A stretch of DNA of 5,858 bases from Neomoorella mulderi (lineage in GTDB: Bacteria; Bacillota; DSM-521; Neomoorellales; Neomoorellaceae). The DNA is taken from the NCBI GenBank assembly GCA_011375465.1, contig DRZV01000044.1:1-5858 (forward strand), read 5' to 3'. Shown in pieces: positions 1 to 5,443 of the stretch. The position numbers and the translations under genes are program-made. Below the pieces are notes generated by a model, which worked only from the letters and a program-made list of their open reading frames with translations, made no database searches and had not been told where the DNA came from. Each line of letters starts with the position of its first letter. The first letter of the stretch is position 1.

Positions 1-1137
1 CAGGAACAGCCCCTCCAGACCTGTGGGATTTTGGAGATATTGCCCGAGGGCTACGGCTTCCTGCGCCCTTTGGGGTACGGGCGCAGCGGCGCAGATGTAT
101 ATGTTTCCCCTTCCCAGATACGCCGCTTCGACCTCCGCACCGGAGATAAGGTCCAGGGATTGATAAGGCCCCCCAAAGATAACGAGCGTTTCCACGCCCT
201 CTTGAGGGTGGAAAAGGTCAACGACGAACCTCCGGAAACCGCTCCTGGCAGGCCCTATTTCGATGACCTCACCCCAGTTTACCCCGACGAGCGTTATACC
301 CTGGAGACGGAAAATGGGGATATATCTACCCGCATCATTGATTTGGTTGCCCCCTTAGGTAAAGGACAGCGGGCCCTTATAGTGTCCCCCCCTAAGGCGG
401 GCAAGACGGTCTTGCTGAAGAAGATAGCCAACGCCATCACCGCCAACTATCCTGAAGTCCACGTGATAGTCCTTCTCATAGACGAGAGGCCGGAGGAGGT
501 CACGGATATAGGGCGCTCCGTGAGAGCAGAAGTGGTGAGCTCCACCTTTGACGAGCTTCCAGAGAACCACATAAAAGTGGCCGACATGGTCCTGGAGAGG
601 GCCAAGAGGCTGGTGGAGCATAAGAAAGACGTGGTAATCCTTCTGGACAGCATAACCCGGTTGGCCCGGGCCCACAATCTGGTAATACCTCCCAGCGGCC
701 GTACCCTCTCGGGAGGGGTAGACCCCGCTGCCCTCTATAAGCCCAAGCGTTTTTTCGGGGCTGCCCGGAAGGTGGAAGAAGGAGGCAGCCTCACCATAGT
801 GGCCACCGCCCTCATCGAAACGGGAAGCCGGATGGACGAGGTCATCTTCGAAGAGTTCAAGGGCACGGGCAATATGGAGCTGATCCTGGATCGCCGCTTG
901 GCAGAGCGGCGCATCTTCCCCGCCATAGATGTAAAGCGTTCCGGAACCCGAAGGGAAGAGCTCCTTTTGACGCCGGAGGAACTGGAGCTCATATGGCATT
1001 TCCGCCGCACCACCAGCCATTTGGGCCCGGTGGAAGTGGCGGAGCTCCTGATAGATGCCATGAAAAAAACCAAGAGCAACAGGGATCTCCTTCGGGCCCT
1101 CCCCGTGCTTTTCCCCCGAGAAAGCGTCAATATCTAG
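1..1137 (+). CDS. rho: Transcription termination factor Rho (5'-truncated by window edge)
   Basis: Hexameric RNA-dependent ATPase/helicase that ends transcription in the cytoplasm. The frame is open from base 1, so the gene begins upstream; TTG at 31 lies inside the conserved GILEILPEGYGFLR segment and is not a credible start. About 378 residues are visible against roughly 415-430 usual for the family, so perhaps 40-50 N-terminal residues are missing. Visible residues, numbered from base 1: the OB-fold RNA-binding domain with GYGFLR and DVYVS elements (about 9-90), Walker A SPPKAGKT (129-136), Walker B VVILLD ending at Asp216, SGRTLSGGVDPAAL (232-245) followed by the KPKRFFGAAR loop, then GTGNMEL and the FPAID...SGTRREELLL C-terminal block. 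All ATPase motifs look intact. It ends in TAG, 72 bases before the LysM/M23 gene on the same strand. Identification is essentially certain. Confidence 0.98.
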   Translation, partial: QEQPLQTCGILEILPEGYGFLRPLGYGRSGADVYVSPSQIRRFDLRTGDKVQGLIRPPKDNERFHALLRVEKVNDEPPETAPGRPYFDDLTPVYPDERYTLETENGDISTRIIDLVAPLGKGQRALIVSPPKAGKTVLLKKIANAITANYPEVHVIVLLIDERPEEVTDIGRSVRAEVVSSTFDELPENHIKVADMVLERAKRLVEHKKDVVILLDSITRLARAHNLVIPPSGRTLSGGVDPAALYKPKRFFGAARKVEEGGSLTIVATALIETGSRMDEVIFEEFKGTGNMELILDRRLAERRIFPAIDVKRSGTRREELLLTPEELELIWHFRRTTSHLGPVEVAELLIDAMKKTKSNRDLLRALPVLFPRESVNI

Positions 1138-1151
1138 GGCTTCTGTATAAT
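1124..1151 (+). promoter_or_regulatory. Possible weak promoter at the end of rho
   Basis: A perfect TATAAT (1146-1151) lies just after rho. Sixteen bases upstream is GCGTCA (1124-1129), which matches the -35 consensus at only three of six positions. Transcription would start near 1158, inside the left arm of the following hairpin. It could give the LysM/M23 gene its own transcript, but the poor -35 makes this a weak call; read-through from rho is the simpler alternative. Confidence 0.25.
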
Positions 1152-1154
1152 CCA

Positions 1155-1198
1155 CCCAGCAGCGGGTTAGAATATACCTGAAATTACCCGATGCTGGG
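1155..1198 (+). promoter_or_regulatory. Hairpin covering the ribosome binding site of the LysM/M23 gene
   Basis: CCCAGCAGCGGGT (1155-1167) pairs with ACCCGATGCTGGG (1186-1198): twelve of thirteen positions pair, with one internal G/A mismatch, around an 18-base loop. No T run follows, so it does not look like an intrinsic terminator. The right arm overlaps the GGGGGTGA ribosome binding site (1196-1203) that serves the TTG start at 1210, so folding could hide the site. The pairing is seen directly; a regulatory role, or a role protecting the 3' end of rho mRNA, is inference. Confidence 0.5.
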
Positions 1199-1209
1199 GG
1201 TGAAGGCAT

Positions 1210-1710
1210 TTGCTCAGAAGATTTCTGGGGTTTCTCCTCCTCATGGGGTTGGGGTGCTCCTTTGTTCCCCACCCGGTTCAGGCCAAGGTGATAGAGGACA
1301 AAGCCCAGATAGCCCCGGACAGATATGAGGAACTATCCCTCCGTTGGAACGATTTTACCTGCATCTATCAGGTGGAGGCGGGGGACAACCTGGCAGATCT
1401 GGCGCGGCGCTTTAATGCGGATCTGGGCCTGGTGGCCGCCATGAACGCTTTGGAGGAGGACGCCCCTTTAACCCCTGGGCAGCTTTTGGTCCTGCCCCGG
1501 GAAAAAAAGGTATATCAAGGTGAGGCCAGGGGATACCCTGTGGGATATTTCCCGGCGCTACGGGGTGAAACTGGAAGCCCTGATCAAGCTCAACTCTATA
1601 GGGGATCCCAGGAGGCTGCAGCCGGGGGCTATTTTGACCCTGCCTTCCAGAGAGGAAAGCCCTTCTGCTCCTGCCGAGGCGGTTCCTGTTTCCCGGGGGA
1701 GCCGGCCTAA
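1210..1710 (+). CDS. LysM/M23 murein hydrolase, N-terminal part (signal peptide and LysM 1; frame broken)
   Basis: First part of a gene that spans 1210-2077. TTG at 1210 is the earliest possible start, because an in-frame TGA sits at 1201; GGGGGTGA lies six bases upstream. The product opens with an n-region containing two arginines, a hydrophobic segment and a likely signal peptidase I site after VQA (residue 25). GLGC at 13-16 is a poor lipobox. A LysM peptidoglycan-binding domain follows (about 51-96, VEAGDNLADLARRF to LLVLP). After residue about 99, at an A7 run, homology stops and roughly 65 out-of-frame residues run to TAA at 1708-1710. Removing one A joins this frame to the next entry, giving a 288-residue protein: signal peptide, LysM 1, LysM 2 (101-145) and M23 domain. 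As given, this part would be exported and could bind the wall but not cut it. Confidence 0.75.
   Translation: MLRRFLGFLLLMGLGCSFVPHPVQAKVIEDKAQIAPDRYEELSLRWNDFTCIYQVEAGDNLADLARRFNADLGLVAAMNALEEDAPLTPGQLLVLPREKKVYQGEARGYPVGYFPALRGETGSPDQAQLYRGSQEAAAGGYFDPAFQRGKPFCSCRGGSCFPGEPA
1502..1508 (+). other. A7 homopolymer at which the reading frame breaks
   Basis: The run of seven A residues lies between LysM 1 (frame of 1210) and LysM 2 (frame of 1520). With six A residues the text reads LLVLPREKRYIKVRPGDTLW, a natural LysM-to-LysM junction, and the whole gene becomes 867 bases (289 codons including the stop). The break is therefore one extra A. It may be a sequencing or assembly error, a real mutation, a phase-variable tract, or a site where polymerase slippage restores the frame in some transcripts. 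Confidence 0.75.
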
Positions 1711-2077
1711 CCGCCTCCTTTGGCCCCTGCTGGGTCCCATAACTTCCGGTTTCGGCTGGCGCGGAGCTGAGTTCCACCATGGCCTGGACATCGCTGCCCG
1801 GATAGGGGAAGAGATCCGGGCTGCCTGGCCGGGGGTGGTCACCTTCTCCGGTTGGTATAACGCCATCTATGGCAGGATGGTGAAAATAGACCACGGACAG
1901 GGACTGGAGACGGTTTACGTCCATACCTCCCGCAACCTGGTGCGGGAGGGGGAGAAGGTAGAGGCGGGTCAGCCCATAGCAGAGGTGGGGTGCACTGGAA
2001 GGGCCACCGGGCCCCATCTCCACTTCGAAGTGCGGGAAGAGGGTGTACCGGTCAATCCCTTAAATTACCTTAGATAG
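1520..2077 (+). CDS. LysM/M23 murein hydrolase, C-terminal part (LysM 2 and M23 metallopeptidase)
   Basis: Second part of the split gene. The frame opens with KVRPGDTLWDISRRYGV, the start of a second LysM domain (about 101-145 of the joined protein), then a Pro/Ala/Ser-rich linker (146-167) and an M23 (LytM-type, zinc) peptidase domain (about 168-287). The M23 residues are all present in joined numbering: His189 and Asp193 in HHGLD, His238 in YVH, and His269/His271 in PHLHFE. M23 enzymes cut peptide cross-links in peptidoglycan outside the membrane. GTG at 1520 is only a nominal start: it has just a weak AAAGG nine bases upstream and would yield a protein without signal peptide that begins inside LysM. 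Translation as the continuation of the upstream frame is much more likely. The intact active site shows no decay, which argues for a recent or artefactual frame break. It ends in TAG within the first bases of a terminator. Confidence 0.85.
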   Translation: MRPGDTLWDISRRYGVKLEALIKLNSIGDPRRLQPGAILTLPSREESPSAPAEAVPVSRGSRPNRLLWPLLGPITSGFGWRGAEFHHGLDIAARIGEEIRAAWPGVVTFSGWYNAIYGRMVKIDHGQGLETVYVHTSRNLVREGEKVEAGQPIAEVGCTGRATGPHLHFEVREEGVPVNPLNYLR

Positions 2078-2102
2078 GCCGCTCCGGGCGGCCTTCATTT
2101 TT
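2076..2102 (+). terminator. Intrinsic terminator after the LysM/M23 gene
   Basis: AGGCCGC (2076-2082) pairs perfectly with GCGGCCT (2088-2094) around a five-base loop, followed by a T-rich tail (TTCATTTTT, to 2102). The stem starts within the TAG stop codon. It separates the rho-LysM/M23 unit from rpmE. Confidence 0.85.
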
Positions 2103-2115
2103 GCTAAAATTTAAT

Positions 2116-2144
2116 TTGTCTCTTATCCCCTTTCGTGTTATACT
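2116..2144 (+). promoter_or_regulatory. SigA-type promoter of rpmE
   Basis: TTGTCT (2116-2121) and TATACT (2139-2144) are separated by exactly 17 bases, and a TG extends the -10 (2136-2137). It sits in an AT-rich gap right after the terminator. Transcription would start near 2151, leaving a leader of about 26 bases. No sign of an operator was seen. It may also drive prfA and the genes beyond by read-through. Confidence 0.7.
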
Positions 2145-2162
2145 TTTGTATGCAGGTTTTTT

Positions 2163-2171
2163 AGGAGGTGA
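2163..2171 (+). promoter_or_regulatory. rpmE: Ribosome binding site that fixes the rpmE start
   Basis: AGGAGGTGA is a near-perfect complement of the 16S rRNA 3' end. An in-frame GTG at 2168 lies inside it and so cannot be the start; ATG at 2177, five bases downstream, is correctly spaced. prfA has almost the same leader (AAGGAGGTGA, 2444-2453). Confidence 0.85.
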
Positions 2172-2176
2172 AAGAG

Positions 2177-2377
2177 ATGAAGCCGGGAATCCATCCCCCT
2201 TATGAGAAGGCCCGCATCATATGCGCCTGCGGCAATGTCATAGAGACCAGATCCACCAAGAAGGAGATGAGGGTGGAGATATGCTCCCGCTGCCATCCCT
2301 TCTACACCGGACAGAGGCAGATGGTGGTGGAGAGGGGAGGAAGGGTGGAGCGGCTCAGGAAAAAGTACGGAGGTTAG
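2177..2377 (+). CDS. rpmE: 50S ribosomal protein L31 (zinc-binding type)
   Basis: Component of the large ribosomal subunit that contributes to a bridge with the small subunit. The 66 residues have the usual L31 length and the family text MKPGIHP, CACGN, CSRCHPFYTG and a basic C-terminus (RLRKKYGG). Four cysteines (16, 18, 36, 39) make this the zinc-containing C+ form, as opposed to the cysteine-free form many bacteria use under zinc limitation. The start at ATG 2177 was chosen over GTG 2168, which is part of the ribosome binding site. It has its own promoter just upstream and is followed by a possible terminator before prfA. No zinc-responsive operator is evident in the short leader. Confidence 0.97.
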   Translation: MKPGIHPPYEKARIICACGNVIETRSTKKEMRVEICSRCHPFYTGQRQMVVERGGRVERLRKKYGG

Positions 2378-2405
2378 CCTCAGGGCGCTAAGAGGGAAGG
2401 AATCC

Positions 2406-2431
2406 AAGGGGGGCCGAGCGCTCCTCTTTTT
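2406..2431 (+). terminator. Possible intrinsic terminator or attenuator between rpmE and prfA
   Basis: AAGGGGGG (2406-2413) can pair with CTCCTCTT (2421-2428), with two G-U pairs, around a seven-base loop; a T5 run covers 2427-2431. An alternative fold pairs AGGGCGCT (2382-2389) with AGCGCTCCT (2417-2425), with one bulge. No convincing promoter lies between here and prfA at 2458, so it may only partly stop transcription coming from rpmE. Confidence 0.5.
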
Positions 2432-2457
2432 AGTTATATTATGAAGGAGGTGAAAAG

Positions 2458-3531
2458 ATGTGGGAGAAACTGGCCCAGATAGAAGCCAAATACGAAGAGC
2501 TGGGAGCAGCTCTGGGAGATCCGGAGGTCATCTCCGATCCCCAAAAGCTTCAGAAATATGCCCGGGCCATGGCGGATCTGGAGGAGATAGTCATGGCCTT
2601 CAGACACTACCGCCGTATCCTGGAGGAGATCAGGGATAGCCGGGAACTCTTGGAAAGCGAAGGGGACCCGGAATTCCGCGCCTTTCTCCAGGAGGAACTG
2701 GAAAGGCTGGAGGAAGAAAAAGAAGAGATGGAGCGCAGGCTGAAGATCTTGCTCCTTCCCAAGGATCCCAATGACGAGAAAAATATAATCATGGAAATCC
2801 GGGCCGGCGCTGGGGGAGAGGAGGCAGCCCTTTTCTCCGCGGATCTCTTCCGCATGTATCAGCGCTACGCCGAAAGAAAGGGCTGGAGGACCGAAATATT
2901 GAGCTCCCACCCCACCGAATTGGGAGGGTTTAAGGAGATAATCTTTTTGATAGAAGGCAAAGGGGCTTATAGCCGCCTCAAGTTTGAAAGCGGCGTGCAT
3001 CGGGTCCAGCGCATCCCCGTAACCGAGACCGGCGGCCGCATCCACACTTCTACCGCCACGGTGGCGGTCCTCCCTGAGGCGGATGAAGTGGACGTGGAGA
3101 TCAACCCCGAGGATCTGCGCATAGACATCTTCTGTTCCAGCGGACACGGGGGCCAATCGGTCAATACCACTTACTCCGCGGTGCGGATAGTCCATCTGCC
3201 CACCGGCATCACGGTATCCTGCCAGGACGAGAGATCCCAGCTTAAAAACAGGGAGAAGGCCCTGAAAGTTCTCCGGGCCCGCCTTCTGGAGATGGCCCGA
3301 GAACAGCAGGAAGGTGAACTGGCCGCCGCCCGCCGGGCTCAAGTGGGAACCGGGGAGAGGAGCGAAAGGATCCGCACTTATAACTTCCCCCAGAACCGGG
3401 TGACCGATCACCGCATAGGCCTGACCTTGCACAATCTGGAAGAGGTTTTGGATGGGGATCTGGATCCCATAATAGAGGTGCTCATAACCCATGAACAGGC
3501 AGAGAGGCTTAAGGAAGTGGAGGCTGTATAA
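2458..3531 (+). CDS. prfA: Peptide chain release factor 1 (RF1)
   Basis: Recognises UAA and UAG on the ribosome and triggers release of the finished peptide. The 357 residues match the family's usual length. An N-terminal helical domain (about 1-100, very rich in Glu) precedes the decoding domain, whose PVT tripeptide (187-189) in HRVQRIPVTE is the RF1-type codon reader; RF2 would have SPF. The catalytic GGQ (231-233) sits in SSGHGGQSVNTTYSAVRI; Gln233 is the expected target of PrmC, encoded next door. ATG at 2458 follows a near-perfect AAGGAGGTGA (2444-2453). In the GGQ block, NTTY replaces the NTTD I would expect, and Cys226 replaces a more usual Arg. The TAA stop is directly followed by the prmC start, so the two are likely co-translated. 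Identification as RF1, not RF2, is firm. Confidence 0.98.
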   Translation: MWEKLAQIEAKYEELGAALGDPEVISDPQKLQKYARAMADLEEIVMAFRHYRRILEEIRDSRELLESEGDPEFRAFLQEELERLEEEKEEMERRLKILLLPKDPNDEKNIIMEIRAGAGGEEAALFSADLFRMYQRYAERKGWRTEILSSHPTELGGFKEIIFLIEGKGAYSRLKFESGVHRVQRIPVTETGGRIHTSTATVAVLPEADEVDVEINPEDLRIDIFCSSGHGGQSVNTTYSAVRIVHLPTGITVSCQDERSQLKNREKALKVLRARLLEMAREQQEGELAAARRAQVGTGERSERIRTYNFPQNRVTDHRIGLTLHNLEEVLDGDLDPIIEVLITHEQAERLKEVEAV

Positions 3532-4395
3532 TTGCGGTTTAAAGAAGCTCTATCCCGGGCTGCCGCTCTCCTGCAGGAAAAGGGGATTCATTGCCCTCGT
3601 TTGGAAGGGGAGGTGCTCCTCTCCTGGGCCTCCCATTTTACCCGTCCCATGCTCTTGGCCCGCTTGGAAGAGGAAATGCCGCCCCCGGTACATTTCCGCT
3701 TCTGGCCTGCCCTCCGGAGGCGTTTGCAAGGCTGTCCCCTCCAGTATACAATCGGATACCAGGAATTCATGGGGCTCAAATTTAAGGTCTCCCCAGGGGT
3801 GTTCATTCCCAGGCAGGATACCGAAGTGCTGGTGGAAGCCCTTTTGGATCGCCTAGATCCAGGGAGAAAGTGGGTTATAGCCGATTGTGGGACGGGCAGC
3901 GGCGCCATCGGCCTCAGCCTGGCCCACCACCTGAGCCAGGCCGTGATCCTGGCCACCGACGTCAGTCCCAAGGCCTTGGCAGTGGCCAGGGAAAATGCCC
4001 GCCTGTTGGGATTGCTGTCCCGGGTTATTTTCTTAGCCGGTCCCTATTTGAAACCTCTTAAGGGGTACAGGGTTGACGTTCTGGTGGCCAACCCCCCCTA
4101 TATATCCCAGGAGGAGCTGGCCTCGCTGCCGCCAGAGGTCAGATGGGAGCCCCTTTTGGCCCTGTCAGGGGGGGAAGACGGCCTGGAGGCCTATCGCCAC
4201 CTCATCCCCGAAGCCCCTAAAGTGCTGAAGCCTGGAGGCCTCATGGCTCTAGAGATAGGCCATCTTCAGGGAGAAAAGGTTATAGACCTGATCCGGTCTT
4301 CCAGCAGCTATCAAGATCCGGTCCTGTTGAGGGACCATGGGGGAAGGGAGAGGGCTGTTTTGGCCCTGGTAAAGCACTCCCTTCAAAGGGGGTAA
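3532..4395 (+). CDS. prmC: Peptide chain release factor N5-glutamine methyltransferase
   Basis: Cytoplasmic SAM-dependent enzyme that methylates the side-chain amide of the GGQ glutamine in RF1 and RF2, which speeds peptide release. It has 287 residues, a normal length. An N-terminal helical release-factor-binding region (about 1-75) leads through GVFIPRQDTEVLVE (89-102) to the methyltransferase fold: SAM loop ADCGTGSGAIGL (117-128), acidic Asp143 in ATDVSP, and the diagnostic NPPYIS (187-192) that holds the substrate glutamine. The TTG start abuts the prfA TAA with no gap; GGAGG (3519-3523) inside prfA lies eight bases upstream, so coupling to RF1 translation is likely. Where the family often has GD before a Leu/Phe-rich loop, this protein reads AGPYLKPL (169-176). 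That is a minor departure and does not weaken the assignment. Confidence 0.96.
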   Translation: MRFKEALSRAAALLQEKGIHCPRLEGEVLLSWASHFTRPMLLARLEEEMPPPVHFRFWPALRRRLQGCPLQYTIGYQEFMGLKFKVSPGVFIPRQDTEVLVEALLDRLDPGRKWVIADCGTGSGAIGLSLAHHLSQAVILATDVSPKALAVARENARLLGLLSRVIFLAGPYLKPLKGYRVDVLVANPPYISQEELASLPPEVRWEPLLALSGGEDGLEAYRHLIPEAPKVLKPGGLMALEIGHLQGEKVIDLIRSSSSYQDPVLLRDHGGRERAVLALVKHSLQRG

Positions 4396-4403
4396 GGAGA
4401 TCT

Positions 4404-5429
4404 TTGCTCAGGAGGACTAAATATCTAAAGATGGATCCCCAGGTGCCGGAGATCCATAAGATAAGGCTGGCGGCCCGTATAATCCAGCGGGGGGGCGTGG
4501 TGGCCTTCCCCACAGAGACGGTATACGGGCTGGGGGCCAATGTGTTCAACGAGAGGGCCGTGAGGAAAATTTTCAGGGCCAAGGGCAGGCCCCCCGATAA
4601 GCCCCTCATCGTCCATATAGCCCGTTTTCGGGAAATCCGGAACCTGGTCTCCTACTTGCCCCCCAAAGCCACCCTCCTTATGAAACGGTTCTGGCCTGGC
4701 CCTTTGACCCTGGTCCTGCCCCGGAGCCATCTGGTGCCGGACATAGTTACCGCGGGCCAGGATACGGTGGGGATCCGCATGCCCTCCCATCCGGTGGCCC
4801 AGGCCCTCATCAAGGTGGCCCAAGTGCCCCTGGCTGCTCCCAGCGCCAATATCTCCGGCCGACCCAGCCCCACAACGGGCAAGCATGTGCTCAAGGACCT
4901 TGCCGGCAGGATAGACGCGGTGATCGATGCGGGGCCCGCCCCCTTGGGCCTGGAATCCACGGTGATAGATCTGACTTCCCCGGTTCCCACTGTTTTGAGG
5001 TTGGGGGCCATATCCCCGGAGGAATTGGAGATGGTACTGGGGAAGGTGGAGCTGGCCCTTGGGGCGAGGGAGAGGCGTTACCTTCCCAGGGGACAGGTCT
5101 ACGTGGTTACAGGCCCGGTTTCTAAAATTCCGGAAAAGATAAAGGAGCTTATCGGCCAATTCCGTGCCCAGGGCAAGCGGGTGGCGGTTTTGGCCACCCA
5201 GGAGACAGTTCCCCTTTACCTGGAAGGTCCCCAGCCCCACCATATGGAGATATTGGGAAGCCGGGAGGAGCCCCGGTCCATAGCTGCCCAGCTGTTCCAA
5301 GCCCTGCGCCGGTGTGACTCTCTCCAGATGGAGGTAATCCTGGCAGAGGGGATAGAGAGCCGGGGTATAGGCAGGGCCATAATGAGCCGGCTTTTAAACT
5401 TCGCCGGTTCCAGAGTTATAGAAGCTTAG
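4404..5429 (+). CDS. tsaC: L-threonylcarbamoyladenylate synthase, Sua5/YwlC type
   Basis: Makes threonylcarbamoyl-AMP from threonine, bicarbonate and ATP, the first step of the t6A modification at position 37 of ANN-decoding tRNAs; TsaD and partners then transfer the group. Its 341 residues are the long Sua5 (YwlC) form. The YrdC domain (about 15-210) shows FPTETVYGLGAN (35-46), KGRPPDKPL (60-68), SANISGRPSPTT (147-158) and LESTVID (183-189). A C-terminal Sua5 domain (about 230-341) ends in AIMSRLLNFAGSRVIEA. The linker is unusual: the family's SPGMKYRHYAP-like motif is replaced by ALGARERRYLP (218-228). TTG at 4404, with AAGGAG four bases upstream overlapping the prmC stop, is preferred over ATG 4431, because family similarity (TKYLKMDP) begins before that methionine and AGGAGG lies too far (15 bases) from it. 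It follows prmC by eight bases. Confidence 0.94.
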   Translation: MLRRTKYLKMDPQVPEIHKIRLAARIIQRGGVVAFPTETVYGLGANVFNERAVRKIFRAKGRPPDKPLIVHIARFREIRNLVSYLPPKATLLMKRFWPGPLTLVLPRSHLVPDIVTAGQDTVGIRMPSHPVAQALIKVAQVPLAAPSANISGRPSPTTGKHVLKDLAGRIDAVIDAGPAPLGLESTVIDLTSPVPTVLRLGAISPEELEMVLGKVELALGARERRYLPRGQVYVVTGPVSKIPEKIKELIGQFRAQGKRVAVLATQETVPLYLEGPQPHHMEILGSREEPRSIAAQLFQALRRCDSLQMEVILAEGIESRGIGRAIMSRLLNFAGSRVIEA

Positions 5430-5443
5430 GGGGTTAAAAGGGT

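Noticed and set aside
13..16. Lipoprotein signal (GLGC at residues 13-16 of the hydrolase, bases 1246-1257)
   Set aside because: The residues before the Cys do not fit the usual Leu-(Ala/Ser)-(Gly/Ala)-Cys box, and a signal peptidase I site (VQA, residues 23-25) follows; lipidation cannot be excluded but is less likely. The coordinates given here are residue numbers.
31..33. TTG at 31 as the rho start
   Set aside because: The frame is open to base 1, and the ten residues before it (ending in CGI) continue the conserved Rho N-terminal text, so the gene begins outside the window.
355..1272. Minus-strand open frame of about 305 codons opposite rho and the start of the hydrolase gene
   Set aside because: It lies across conserved Rho motifs, crosses the intergenic hairpin and shows no domain; a shadow of the + strand genes.
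1520..1522. GTG as an independent start for a separate M23 gene
   Set aside because: The product would start inside a LysM domain and lack a signal peptide, and the only ribosome binding site is a weak AAAGG. A one-base frame break explains the arrangement better.
2145..2176. Ribosomal-protein L31 leader RNA controlling rpmE
   Set aside because: From the predicted start near 2151 the leader is only about 26 bases, too short for a structured regulatory RNA, and no stem is visible in it.
2435..2440. TATATT as a -10 for a prfA promoter
   Set aside because: No -35 lies 16-18 bases upstream, and the start of transcription would fall within the prfA ribosome binding site.
2434..3492. Long minus-strand open frame (about 350 codons) opposite prfA
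   Set aside because: It mirrors prfA almost end to end and is a by-product of GC-rich codon use. Its sequence resembles no family I recognise, while the + strand encodes an unmistakable RF1.
4425..5300. Minus-strand open frame of about 290 codons opposite tsaC
   Set aside because: It is antisense to conserved YrdC-domain sequence, with Gly/His/Pro-rich low-complexity translation typical of a shadow frame.
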